The notes below the pieces were generated by a model. The model was not told where the DNA came from, did no database searches, and saw nothing but the letters and a program-made list of their open reading frames with translations. Both the position numbers and the translations under genes were made by a program. A stretch of 64,000 bases of DNA from Sporocytophaga myxococcoides (GTDB lineage Bacteria > Bacteroidota > Bacteroidia > Cytophagales > Cytophagaceae): assembly GCF_000775915.1 (NCBI RefSeq), contig NZ_BBLT01000007.1:248001-312000 (forward strand), in the 5' to 3' direction. Of the stretch, positions 35,774-47,300 are shown in pieces. Position 1 is the stretch's first letter. Every line of letters starts with the position of its first letter.

Positions 35774-38700
35774 ATGCTGGCTTCAATAAGAAAATACAAA
35801 CGTCCGATTTCGATATTTTTCCTGTTCAATTTTTTAACAGGAGCCTTGCCATATAGAGCTTTGGCCTTAACATCAGGACCTTCACAACCGGAGACACAGC
35901 AGTTTGCTCCGGCTGGTATGGACAACATGGTTGATCCGTTTACCGGAGACTTCAGTTATAATATTCCATTAATGGATGTAGGAGGATATCCGATTAATTT
36001 GAATTATGCAGCAGGTATTACTCCAGATGCTGAAGCAAGCTGGGTAGGACTTGGTTGGAATGTAAATGTTGGTGCAATAAATAGAAATGTAAGAGGCTTG
36101 CCGGATGATTTTGCAGGAGATGAGATTGAAACAGTTTATAACGTAAAACCAAATCAAACTTTCGGACTGAACTTTTCATTTAATCCTGCAAAGCTCGAAG
36201 CATGGGGGTTTAAAGTCGGACTTACTCAGTCTATGAACTTGTTTTATAATAACTATAATGGATTTGGTTTTGGGATGGGTATAAGGCCTTCGATAGATTT
36301 ACCATTAAGTAGCAAATCTAATTACAAAGTTGGCCTAGGAGTTGATTTTAATATGAGTTCAGAAGATGGTGCAGGAATAACTCCTAGTGTAGGAATAGGA
36401 CCAAGGCAGGACAAAGCAAAGAGCGAGACAGGTTTTGGAGCGAATCTGAGTTTTCCTTACAGTACAAGAGAAGGTTTAAAAGGAATGTCCTTGTCAACTT
36501 CTTATTCTTACATAGGAAAAGATAAAGCAGGTGATGCAACAGGTAGATCAGGAGGGCACAATTCCTTTATGGGATTTGCTTTCCCTACCTATACTCCTTC
36601 TGTTAGTCATGATCTTATAAATACTAATGCTACACTTAACCTCAGTTTTGAGTTGAGTAATGAAGCTGTTGAACAGGGATTGCTCGGCATTGGGGGATAT
36701 TATTCTGGTCAGTTTTTAAAGAGTACATCAAAGAAGAACCCGGCTTATGGATACATGTATTCTGGTCTAGATGGTCAAAGCGATGAAGCAATGCATGATT
36801 TCAACAGAGAAAAAGATGGCGGAGGATTTAATGATGCAACTAAAAATCTTGCATTGACCAATTATACTTATGATATATTCAGTGTATCCGGACAGGGTGT
36901 GGGTGGTTCTTACAGATTGTTCCGTGGAGATGTTGGAAATGTAGGAGACCCGATTAATATAGAGGAAAATCATGTAGGGGAGCTTGGTTTAGGTTTTGGA
37001 TCGGGCTCTACTCCTTCAATGAAGGTGAATGTGGATGTTAAATACAGTCATCTTGGAACTGTGAGCTCTCGCTGGTCAAATAGTCAGTTTCAAAATTTTA
37101 GCGATCCTACTGCTGATTACAATACTGCCAGAGAAATGGTTTATTTTAAAAAAATAGGTGAGACGGCTCCGGAAACAGATGGTGACTTTTTGAATAATGT
37201 CCAGAAAGGATCTAGTACATTAGGATATAACCTAATTTCAAACGATGGAATGTTGGATGGTAGTATGTTTGATAAGAAGAAACCAAATATTGGAAATGCA
37301 TCTTTAGGACAAAGCAATAAAAGACAAGTAAGACGTAAACGTAATAATCAGTTTACATATATTACAGCAGTGGAAGCATTCAATAAATATTCATTGATGC
37401 CTATCCGAAATCATCATCTTAATAAGTTTGATGTAAATATTAACACATCTTCAACTAATTATTCCAGAAAAGATAATACCATTACTTATAGTGGTGATAA
37501 TCTAGACAGGATTGATCAATACAGGAAGGGGCATCATATAACAGAGATCAGAGTTACTGATAATTCCGGTTCAAGGTACTGTTATGGTATCCCTGTTTAC
37601 AATAATTATCAGGAAGAAGTTACATTCGCTGTGGATGCTACGACTAAATCTGAATCAAAATCAACGGCCATAAGAAAAAATCTGGTAGAATATACTTCAA
37701 CGGAGGCAAGCTCTGGTAATACAAGTGGTATCGACAGAAGTTTCAATAAAGTTACAACTGGAGCACACGCTACATCTTATTTGTTGACTTGTATTCTTTC
37801 TAGTGATTATGTGGATAGCGACAATATCCCAGGTCCTTCAGACGGAGATCTTGGCAATTATACTAAATTTAATTATGTAAGAACTTCCCAGAATTTCCAG
37901 TGGAGAACACCGTATCAGGAGAATATGGCTTCTTTTACTGACGGGCTTGAAATTAAAGATAATGATGATAAAGCAAATTATCTTTATGGTAAGAAAGAAG
38001 TATGGTATCTCCATTCTATAGAAACCAGAACCCATGTTGCAGAATTTCATTTGTCTCCTAGAAAAGACGGAAGGGGAGTAAAGTCATCAAGAGGAGGATT
38101 AAGCACATCTACAGAAAATACACTTTACAAGCTTGACAAAATAAACTTATACTCTAAAGCAGATAAGCTCAACGGCTCTAAAGAACCAATCAAGACTGTT
38201 CATTTTAAGTATGATTATTCGCTTTGTCCTAAGACACCCAATAGTTCTGCAACATTAGAAGAGGGAGAAGGTAAACTTACATTGAGAAAAGTTTGGTTTA
38301 CTTATGGATTTTCAGGGAAAGGAGTTTTGAATCCATATGCGTTTGATTATTCAGACTTTAATCCTGACTACAATCTGAAAGAGTATGACAGATGGGGTAA
38401 TTATAAAGGGCAAAGTGAAGTCGCTGGACCCCTTGGTAATGAAGCTTTTCCTTATACTGATCAGGATAAAACACTTCAAGACAGACAATGCGAGGCTTAT
38501 TCTCTTACTAAAATATATACACCTACTGGAGGAACAATCCAAGTGCATTATGAAAGTGATGACTATGCATACGTTCAGGATAAACGTGCCATGAGGATGT
38601 ATAAAATTATTGGCTTCAGCAGAACAAATTCATCAGCACCCAATAACACTCTTTTTGATATAACAGATGGAGGACTTGCAGGCAAGATGTTTTTGCATGT

Positions 38701-41299
38701 GGATCTGGGAGAAGGGTTTACTGCTAGAGATGGAAATCATGCCAATGAAATCCTTCGAAAGGAATATCTGGAGGGTATTGATCTAATGTATTACAAGGCA
38801 AAACTTAACGTAATCAATGACCCTAATCCTCAGGTGCAGGACAAATTCGAATACGTTCCGGGGTATACGGAAATAAATACTTCTGGCTGTATAGCAAAAA
38901 AAGCTTTAGATAGTGAAAAGTATACAACTGCTATCATTCAATTAAATCCTGATAAGACTAAAGGTGTAAACCCTAGGAATATTAATCCGATAGTCAGAAA
39001 TGGATGGATGTTTGCCAAGATGAATCTTGGAAGAGAATTGAAAGGGCTTGGTGATGCAGAAACAAATGGTGTTCTGCAGATTATTAAAACAATGATTGCT
39101 CAGGCAGACAATATCCTTTCCTTCTTTGCAGGATTTGCATCCGTTATGGAAGCGAAGGGTAACAGTAATACAATTGAATCAAGCAAATCCTTTGTGAGAC
39201 TTAATGATGTTGACAAGAAAAAACTAGGTGGTGGCCATAGGGTAAAAGCAATTATTATGTCTGACAACTGGAATATGATGGGAGCCTTTAAAGAAACTTC
39301 AATAAATGGGAATAAAGAAGTTGCTTATTATGGTCAAAAGTATGACTATGTAACCAGGGAATTGTCCAATGTGTTGAATGATAATGGGAAGCCAACAGAG
39401 AGGATCATTAGTTCTGGAGTAGCTTCTTATGAACCTATGGTCGGAAATGATGAAAACCCATTCAGACTTCCAGTATTCAGTATACAAAAACTTCCTTTAG
39501 CTCCCTCCAGAGAGTTTTTCTTAGAAGAACCTTTCGGAGAAATGTTTTTTCCGTCTCCAGCTGTCGGTTACTCCAAGGTTGTAACTACTCCAGTTAAAGT
39601 TCTGTCAAGTAATTATAACGTAGATGAATTGAAAGGAAATGGAACCGGATTTGTAGAACAGGAATTCTATACAGCAAAAGATTTTCCTACCATTACTGAA
39701 CGAACAGAGCTTAAGCATAAGAGAGACAAACCTAATCTGATTCTTAACTTCCTTAAAGTAGGAGCAACTGATATTGTCACATGTAGCCAGGGATATAAAG
39801 TCGAATTGAATGATATGCACGGCAAAGAGAAGTCCAAAAAGGTAATGCCGGAAGTTGTTGGTAATAGTAAGGATGTTCAGCCAATATCGTATGTGGAGTA
39901 CAGATATAAAAGAAATGCAAATGGAAGTTTAAGTAACTCTGTTCGATATATAAATCCTGACAATCTTGCTATAGAAGGAGAGTCAATAAATACGCAATTA
40001 GGTGTGGATGTTGATATTGTTCATGATACTAAATATTACAAGTCAGTAACTGCTGGAGGCGGGCTTGATTTTAATGTGAAAGGTATATTCCCGGTAATAC
40101 CGATAGTTGGAGTAATTCCAATGCCTACATGGAATCTTGAATCTACAGAATTCAAGTCAGTGGTAACTACAAAAGTTGTCAATAGAATTGGTATCCTGGA
40201 AAAAACATTAGCTATGGATAATGGTCAGACTATTACGACAGAAAATCTTGCATGGGATAAAGAAACTGGAGAGGTTTTACTGACTAAGGTAGACAATGAA
40301 TTCCATGATCCTATATGGACTTTCAATTATCCCGGATATTGGGCTTATGATGAAATGAAGCTGGCTTATAACAATGAAGGAATCATCTATAAAAATGGAG
40401 GAAGCTTTACATTGGACAACTTTAAAACTGCCTTTCTGGAAGATGGGGACGAACTTCTTTGCGAAACGTCTGCTGGGTATAAACTTGGGTATTATGACAA
40501 TAACAGATATGTTCAAAATGGTAATAGAACTATCATAGACAAAGAAGGTAATGAGATCACAGGGATAACGAGATTGAAAATTATCAGATCGGGTATGCGA
40601 AACGTTGCTATGACTCCTATTGGTTCAATATCCTGCATGGATGATCCACTGGCAAATAATGTCCGCCTTCAGTTCAGCAGAGTGATTAATGCAGGCGCAT
40701 CGGAATTTAAGTTTATCTGGAAAGCGTTTTGTAATTGCCTGGATGATAAACAGGTAAAAGAAGGGAATCCTTTTGTTCTCGGTAAACGTGGCAGTCTCCG
40801 ACCTTTTAAATCCTGGACATATCTTACTGAAAGATACCAGGCGAATATTAATAATAATGTCGATATCAAACAAGATGGATACTTTTCAGACTCCTTCATT
40901 CCATTCTGGACATATGCGGATGGAAAGTTTGATAAAATACAGCATCCTAAGACCACTAAATGGCAGTATGTCACTCAGATCGAAAACTATAACCAGATAG
41001 GAATGGAGATAGAGAATATGGATGCATTGGAAAGATATTCTATGGCTCAGTTCGGATACGGAAGAAATTTGCCAACAGCTACATCCAATAATTCAAGGTA
41101 TCAGGAGAGTGCATTTGACGGATTTGAAGACTATGATTATGGCGATTGTAATGATGATCATTTCAGCTGGAGATCCCAGAATCCTGTGATAACCCATACC
41201 GAATCTCATACAGGACGCTCTTCAATTAAAGTAGCGCCAAAATCTTCAAAGAAGATTAACAAAATCATAGATCCTTGTAGTCTAATCTCAGGTGAGTAA
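35774..41299 (+). CDS. giant exported RHS-like shell component (1841 aa)
   Basis: Signal peptide near residues 1-33, then QFAPAGMDNMVDPFTGDFSYNIPLMDVGGYPI, a start known from SpvB/RHS-type shells of Bacteroidota. The chain is beta-rich with YD-type strands throughout (YTPTGGTIQVHYESDDYAYV, TKFNYVRTSQNFQ). The C-terminal 60 residues (from about 1780) read AFDGFEDYDYGD, HFSWRS, HTESHTGRSSIKV and then stop at DPCSLISGE. In single-chain giant RHS proteins I recall this block running on into a Cys-pair and carbohydrate-binding-like domain, which here appears at the end of the next protein instead. It is presumably exported to the periplasm or surface. Confidence 0.75.
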   Translation: MLASIRKYKRPISIFFLFNFLTGALPYRALALTSGPSQPETQQFAPAGMDNMVDPFTGDFSYNIPLMDVGGYPINLNYAAGITPDAEASWVGLGWNVNVGAINRNVRGLPDDFAGDEIETVYNVKPNQTFGLNFSFNPAKLEAWGFKVGLTQSMNLFYNNYNGFGFGMGIRPSIDLPLSSKSNYKVGLGVDFNMSSEDGAGITPSVGIGPRQDKAKSETGFGANLSFPYSTREGLKGMSLSTSYSYIGKDKAGDATGRSGGHNSFMGFAFPTYTPSVSHDLINTNATLNLSFELSNEAVEQGLLGIGGYYSGQFLKSTSKKNPAYGYMYSGLDGQSDEAMHDFNREKDGGGFNDATKNLALTNYTYDIFSVSGQGVGGSYRLFRGDVGNVGDPINIEENHVGELGLGFGSGSTPSMKVNVDVKYSHLGTVSSRWSNSQFQNFSDPTADYNTAREMVYFKKIGETAPETDGDFLNNVQKGSSTLGYNLISNDGMLDGSMFDKKKPNIGNASLGQSNKRQVRRKRNNQFTYITAVEAFNKYSLMPIRNHHLNKFDVNINTSSTNYSRKDNTITYSGDNLDRIDQYRKGHHITEIRVTDNSGSRYCYGIPVYNNYQEEVTFAVDATTKSESKSTAIRKNLVEYTSTEASSGNTSGIDRSFNKVTTGAHATSYLLTCILSSDYVDSDNIPGPSDGDLGNYTKFNYVRTSQNFQWRTPYQENMASFTDGLEIKDNDDKANYLYGKKEVWYLHSIETRTHVAEFHLSPRKDGRGVKSSRGGLSTSTENTLYKLDKINLYSKADKLNGSKEPIKTVHFKYDYSLCPKTPNSSATLEEGEGKLTLRKVWFTYGFSGKGVLNPYAFDYSDFNPDYNLKEYDRWGNYKGQSEVAGPLGNEAFPYTDQDKTLQDRQCEAYSLTKIYTPTGGTIQVHYESDDYAYVQDKRAMRMYKIIGFSRTNSSAPNNTLFDITDGGLAGKMFLHVDLGEGFTARDGNHANEILRKEYLEGIDLMYYKAKLNVINDPNPQVQDKFEYVPGYTEINTSGCIAKKALDSEKYTTAIIQLNPDKTKGVNPRNINPIVRNGWMFAKMNLGRELKGLGDAETNGVLQIIKTMIAQADNILSFFAGFASVMEAKGNSNTIESSKSFVRLNDVDKKKLGGGHRVKAIIMSDNWNMMGAFKETSINGNKEVAYYGQKYDYVTRELSNVLNDNGKPTERIISSGVASYEPMVGNDENPFRLPVFSIQKLPLAPSREFFLEEPFGEMFFPSPAVGYSKVVTTPVKVLSSNYNVDELKGNGTGFVEQEFYTAKDFPTITERTELKHKRDKPNLILNFLKVGATDIVTCSQGYKVELNDMHGKEKSKKVMPEVVGNSKDVQPISYVEYRYKRNANGSLSNSVRYINPDNLAIEGESINTQLGVDVDIVHDTKYYKSVTAGGGLDFNVKGIFPVIPIVGVIPMPTWNLESTEFKSVVTTKVVNRIGILEKTLAMDNGQTITTENLAWDKETGEVLLTKVDNEFHDPIWTFNYPGYWAYDEMKLAYNNEGIIYKNGGSFTLDNFKTAFLEDGDELLCETSAGYKLGYYDNNRYVQNGNRTIIDKEGNEITGITRLKIIRSGMRNVAMTPIGSISCMDDPLANNVRLQFSRVINAGASEFKFIWKAFCNCLDDKQVKEGNPFVLGKRGSLRPFKSWTYLTERYQANINNNVDIKQDGYFSDSFIPFWTYADGKFDKIQHPKTTKWQYVTQIENYNQIGMEIENMDALERYSMAQFGYGRNLPTATSNNSRYQESAFDGFEDYDYGDCNDDHFSWRSQNPVITHTESHTGRSSIKVAPKSSKKINKIIDPCSLISGE

Positions 41300-41360
41300 T
41301 GTCTGATATTTATATTACATACAGATAAAAACTAATGCAATACTGATATATGTTGCTTTT

Positions 41361-44327
41361 ATGAAAAAAATTATTCCATTTTTATTGTTGTTGTTTTGTT
41401 CCAGCGTATTTGCACAGGGAGGATTGGAACATAATGAGGTTAAGGTTGCTTCAACCAGAGATTATCCTTTTGAACAATATGTAATAAGCACTAAGCTTAG
41501 CGTGAGTATGAAATATAACATTGATCTATACAAAGATTATGTTCTGAAACTTACTATACCTCATGAATTCTGCTTTCCTGGTACGGATGGATTTAGCACC
41601 AATATAACAGCCGGTACAGAGCAAATAAGAATGACAAAGGTTTCGGATATACAATCCGGAAATAATCACGAGATCATATTTAACGTAGAATTATTGACAA
41701 TAACCACAGGATGGAGTTCTATAAATATTCCAATATTTAATATCAGAAATAATTATCTGAACGAAGATTGCTCAACTTCTTTAACCAAAGAAATTCTTTA
41801 TGATCTGAAGGCAAAATTAATAACACCTGCCAACAGTCCATTTGAAGATGCTCCGCAAGCAAAAACGATTGTGACTATTCCCAAAGGAACAACAGGTGAT
41901 CGTCAGCCTTCTATAGGATTGTCACACAATCCAGGAAGTGTAGATAAACCGTTTTACTATGACCTGACAGTAAGTAATGTTTATTTCGTGAATAAGATAC
42001 GATTTGCTATGTACTATGATAAAACAGATTTTGATTTTATCACAGTCAGAAGATATTATGACCAGTCTTTAATTTCAGATATTTATGGTTATCAGCACGG
42101 TGAACTGGTGGCTGCGAATGTTGTAGGCGACAGTCTTATTTTTGAAATAGACAATACTGGAGGAGGAAATTATTATCGCTTCATGATTTATCTGAGGCCT
42201 CATAATAATGCTACATTGGATGCAGCTCATCAGGTTGTGGTTAACATTAGAGAAAATGATCCATTAAAGGAACTACAGGAGCAAACCAGTTGTGGCCTTA
42301 TCAAACGATTTGCTTCAAAAATATATGACACCTATGGACAAATTACTTATAGTCCAGGTACATACAAACAATCCTTGAACCATTACTTCGGACGTATAGA
42401 TTATAGTACCTGTAAAGATTATTGCTCAAAAAGTGCTGGTAACCATATAGTAATAGAGACTAATGGTACTTACCTTACATCTGCTTCCTCCAGGAGCATA
42501 AGGGTTAATATGAGGAAAAATACAAGGGTTACACATATTGATTTCTTTAACCAATATTCAACACCAATACCGTCAAGCTTTGTAGTGAAATATAAGGTGT
42601 GTGGTCAGTCGGTGGAAAGTTCGACACTGTATAGTACTATTAATTCCAATAACAGAATCTTAAATCTTAACCAAAGTCTCGAATATATAATAGTGGAAGG
42701 AATGCCTTTGGCAGCACAGGCAGCTAATGACTTTGTGGTGTATTATGAAGATGATGACCTCCCTGCTTCCTGTGGATTTGACAATAAATTTGAAATAGGG
42801 TATACAGATCAACCTTTAGCTCCTATTTCTTCAAGCGTAACTATAGCAACAGGATGTTCCCTTTCAAAATGGATATCTGATTCTTATCTTGCTGATCCTG
42901 TTTTTAATTCAGGGGAAGAAGGGTATGTTAGAATTGGCTTATATGCAGCCGACGGAAATTTACCAGGTACATATCATTTCAATAATATTACCTATTCACT
43001 GAATTCTAAAATGTCTTTTACCAATGAAGCTCTTAAATTCTATATTGGAACAAACAGTAACCCTTCAATATCCGAGTTTAAGCCATATTCAAACTGGGCA
43101 AATAGTACTTTAGTCGGACAAGGTTTTGTTGTGAGTAAAGCACCATTACCATTGAATAAAAAGGATCTGGTGATTCACAATGTAAAGATTAACAATACCT
43201 GTGGTACAACAGTGTACTTTTATATTCTTGCAAAGGTGAAGGCACAAGCTAAACTGCCAAGACAGGATGCAGGCTATCAGTCATCTGTAAAAGAGGAGGA
43301 CCCTAATCTTGTTCCCTCTCTGCAAACTTGGAATAATGCTGGATCTTTCGTGTTGAAAGGAGGAGCATTCTTGGCTTGTGGAGGGCAAAATAATGGTAAT
43401 TCTTCAGTGAGACTTGGTGAAAACATAATGGTAAATTATGTCATTGAAAATGCAGGTCCGGAGAAGATGAATCAATTTACACTCATCATAGATAAGCTTT
43501 CCATTGGTGCATTGGATTTGATTCCTGACGCAACCGGAGTTCTTTATAAGATAGATGATAATAATGTAAGAACTCTTGTCAACAATTCAATTACTGTCTC
43601 TGGTAATCAGGTTAGCATTAATTCGGAATTGTTAGGTTATAATAAACTTGAACTTGGATTATTTTATAAAATTCCTAATGGTAGTCAATATGCAAATCAG
43701 GTTGCAGTTACCAATTTTTCCGTCGAAGGAAAAGGTGCAGATGGTACACCATCCAATGTTGTTAAGTCAAATGATCTTCAATTAACAATCTCTAAAAGCT
43801 ATTCATCCTGTACTCCTGTATCCTGTTCGGAATGTATAACTTCCTTTTCTCCTTTACCAGATCAGAAATATTTATTATCTGCCTGGGTAAAAGAACCTTT
43901 AACAGATGTAACGAATACTTTTCTTAACACAGGAATAAAGATTACATTTAATAATGGAGAAGTTGATGAACTACCGCTATTCCGCCCATCTGGCCCCATT
44001 ATAGATGGATGGCAAAGAATTGAGAAATCATTTATTGTGCCTTCTGATGCTAAAAATATTCAGATTGAATTGGTGAACGAAAGTGAAGGGAATAATGCTT
44101 TTTTTGATGACATACGGGTGCATCCCTTTAAAAGTAATATGAAGTCTTTTGTCTATGACCCTTCCACTCAGAAATTGGTAGCAGAGCTTGATGAAAATAA
44201 TTATGCTACATTTTATGAGTATGATGATGAAGGGATACTTATAAGGGTCAAAAAGGAAACTGAAAGAGGCGTTATGACCATTAAAGAGTCCAGAAATAAC
44301 CAGAGTAAAATTTTTAAAAATAAATAA
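41361..44327 (+). CDS. exported RHS-like component with split CBM/YD end (988 aa)
   Basis: Signal peptide MKKIIPFLLLLFCSSVFAQ, then about 800 residues of beta-rich sequence that I do not recognise (strand pairs such as NPGSVDKPFYYDLTVSNVYF). From about residue 820 comes a Cys-pair domain SCSECITSFSPLPDQKYLL, with SAWVKEP and DGWQRIEKSF typical of a jelly-roll binding module, and then the YD-like end FVYDPSTQKLVAELDENNY with ATFYEYDDEGILIRVKKETE and RGVMTIKESRNN. In single-chain relatives I recall these last 170 residues follow directly on the block that ends protein 1. The gap to the upstream gene is 61 bases and to the next gene nine, so it is in the operon. Confidence 0.7.
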   Translation: MKKIIPFLLLLFCSSVFAQGGLEHNEVKVASTRDYPFEQYVISTKLSVSMKYNIDLYKDYVLKLTIPHEFCFPGTDGFSTNITAGTEQIRMTKVSDIQSGNNHEIIFNVELLTITTGWSSINIPIFNIRNNYLNEDCSTSLTKEILYDLKAKLITPANSPFEDAPQAKTIVTIPKGTTGDRQPSIGLSHNPGSVDKPFYYDLTVSNVYFVNKIRFAMYYDKTDFDFITVRRYYDQSLISDIYGYQHGELVAANVVGDSLIFEIDNTGGGNYYRFMIYLRPHNNATLDAAHQVVVNIRENDPLKELQEQTSCGLIKRFASKIYDTYGQITYSPGTYKQSLNHYFGRIDYSTCKDYCSKSAGNHIVIETNGTYLTSASSRSIRVNMRKNTRVTHIDFFNQYSTPIPSSFVVKYKVCGQSVESSTLYSTINSNNRILNLNQSLEYIIVEGMPLAAQAANDFVVYYEDDDLPASCGFDNKFEIGYTDQPLAPISSSVTIATGCSLSKWISDSYLADPVFNSGEEGYVRIGLYAADGNLPGTYHFNNITYSLNSKMSFTNEALKFYIGTNSNPSISEFKPYSNWANSTLVGQGFVVSKAPLPLNKKDLVIHNVKINNTCGTTVYFYILAKVKAQAKLPRQDAGYQSSVKEEDPNLVPSLQTWNNAGSFVLKGGAFLACGGQNNGNSSVRLGENIMVNYVIENAGPEKMNQFTLIIDKLSIGALDLIPDATGVLYKIDDNNVRTLVNNSITVSGNQVSINSELLGYNKLELGLFYKIPNGSQYANQVAVTNFSVEGKGADGTPSNVVKSNDLQLTISKSYSSCTPVSCSECITSFSPLPDQKYLLSAWVKEPLTDVTNTFLNTGIKITFNNGEVDELPLFRPSGPIIDGWQRIEKSFIVPSDAKNIQIELVNESEGNNAFFDDIRVHPFKSNMKSFVYDPSTQKLVAELDENNYATFYEYDDEGILIRVKKETERGVMTIKESRNNQSKIFKNK

Positions 44328-44336
44328 AATTATTTT

Positions 44337-47300
44337 ATGATCAGGATAATTATTTATCTAGCATTTTTATTATCGATCAATATAGCATTCGCCAAGGAAT
44401 TTGTGGATAAAACAGATTATCCCAAATCGGATATGAATGTGTCGCCCACAAATAATTTGGGAGAAGAATATCAGAATTTTACTCTCGTTCAAAGTACGAT
44501 TTCTGATCCGGCAAGCAGGACATTTTTCGTAAACAAGACTTTTGGTGTTGTTCAGTTATATTATCCTCTAACTGCCAATACTGTTCCTACTGATGGAACT
44601 GCAGAAGTTACTGTTGATCTTACTTATACAGTAGAAGAAAATAATGTACTTGTTGACCGTCATAAAATTGCTGTTCTGAAAATAGATATGAGCGCAGCTC
44701 ATTATGCACCTATTGCTTTGGTAAGGCTGGAAAATGCGTTAAAAATTTCAGGCCGTATTACCAATATTAACATACCAGCTACAGGCTTTGATGATATTAA
44801 ACTGCAATTCAGAGTTGAAACAGAAGTGTTTGAAAAAATGCTATATGCTCAGGAGGTGACAGGAATTTTAAAAGATGATCAGTTCGTCAATACTGAGGGT
44901 AGCCTTCTTGTTTCATGGGACGCATTAAATAATGCAGAAAGTTATGAACTAGAATGGACATATATTTCAAATCAGGATCCGGAAAATATAAATAATACCT
45001 TATCTCTTGCTCAAATTCAATTAAGAGATAATCTTCTTTTCAGAACAAATAGTTCCAGAGTGGAATTAAAATCAAATTCATTTAAAATTCCATTAATATA
45101 TGAGAAAGGTTTGATTTTTTACAGAGTCAGACCTGTAGGAAGAAACATTGCAAATGGTGGATTGGTAACGGTAAAAGGTAAATGGTCTTTAGAAGAGAAT
45201 TCAACAAGTGTTGCGGGAATTTCTACTAATCATTATTACGAATTCACGGGGCTTGAACAAAGTATGAACTGGCAGTCATCGTTAAGTTTTGCTGAAGAAG
45301 GAAAAAGTAAAGTTGTATTAAGTTATCACGACGGTTCTTCAAGAAACAGACAGGCTGTTACCCGTATCAATACTGATGAAAGGGCAATTGTCGGAGAAAC
45401 ATTCTACGACTACAACGGGAGACCTGTTATTCAGATATTGCCGGTTCCTGACAAGGGAGCTAATAATTTATATTATCATCCTCAATTCAACAAAATTGAA
45501 GATGAAAACGGTAATCCTTTACCCATAACGAAAACAAGTTATGATATTGCGACAGAAGGATCCGGCTGTAATGTTGATTCTCCCACGCTTGACGAAGGTT
45601 CAGGGGCTTCACATTACTATTCACCTTCTAACTCATTTGAAACCAATGGTAATAAGGGGATCAACATTATTAATAAGAGTCTGATTCCAGATGCAAAAAA
45701 ATATCCCTATACGCAAACTAAGTATACCAATGACAATACAGGAAGAATTGCAGCGCAATCTGGTGTAGGGGATGCTCATCAGATTAAGTCCGGACATGAG
45801 ACCAAATATTTGTATGGCACACCTGATCAGGAAGAATTAACCAGACTTTTTGGAACTCAGGTAGGAAACAATGCCCACTATAAGAAAAATGTAGTTGTTG
45901 ATCCTAATGGTCAGGTAAGTGTGTCTTATCTGGATATGGACGGAAAAGTTATTGCTACAGCACTTGCTGGAGGAAGCCCTGAAAGTGTGAAAGGTTTGGA
46001 AGGTCCAAAGGGAAGACATATTAATTCTCAACTTCTTTCAACCATTTCAAATATTCTGTCAGAAGATAAAAGGTCCAAAAGTTATCTTAAAAAGCTTGTT
46101 GTAAGCGAGAACAATACCAGTTATGTTTTCTCCTATAACTTCTCTGCAAAACCATATATTATCAAATGTACAAATAAAGCAGAAAATGCCGTAAAAGATA
46201 TAAATCTTTCGGCGGTACTTGATGCTGAAATAGAACTCCAAAGTTGTGGAGAAAGAATATTCCTTCAGCCTTTGTCAAGTACTTACCAATTTGGTAATGG
46301 AACAGTTCAGACTGGAAATACCACTGTTACAAAAGTGCTTAATGCAGGTGAATATACACTGACGAAAAAGATCAAGATCAATGAAGCCAAATTAAATGAT
46401 TATCTGAGCCAGTATTTAAGCAATTCTGCATATACATGCGTAATTCCGGTTGGTGATTATATTAAAGACTCCATAGATATTGCAGATCTTTCAGGTTGTG
46501 GATATTCATGCGAAACATGTCAAAACAATGTAGAGTCATTAATTACCAATCTTGATTCCAGAAGAGACGGCATTACAACTCCAAAACTTACTGAATCGGA
46601 AAAAGAAGGAATGAGGTCTAATTGTTATGATCTTTGTCGAAGCAATATTGCCTGTGTATCTGCTCTTAACGGAATGCTTGCAGATCTTTCAATCGGTGGA
46701 CAATATGCTGAAATCAGAGAGAAAAATCTTGAATCCCCTAAAATTCCAAGTATTCAATCAGACGACTTCATTAATAAAGGAGATATTACAGAATCTGAGT
46801 ATGATGTGCCATTAAACAATGATCCGGAGGGGAACATGATGGGAACACCTATAACAGATATTAATGTATCCAAATTTAAACTGTCTGTTTTCAATCCTGA
46901 AAATATTCTTTCTGTTGTTCCTATAACCTTAAAAAATGGAACCAAGATTTCAAGAGCAGATTGGCACAAACCTATAAGGATTATAATTGATGGATATCCG
47001 AACGCTGAAACAGATTACAATCAATCTATTTTTAAAGATGAAATTAATTTGAATACAGCTGAATATGAAGAGACTAATTATTATGGAACAGACGGCAAGC
47101 TGGTTTATGCTAAGGTAATCAAATCCGGAAGTACTTATTTTCCTGAATTTATTCCTGATGGTGCATCTGCTCTTGTAACAGTAAATGAAGAAATAGGAGA
47201 GTATAAAATTCCTGTAAAATATCTTAAAGATGTTGCCATTTTCGAAAATTACTGGAAACCTCATTTCGCCAATTATCTGGTAGTATACCATCCGGAATAC

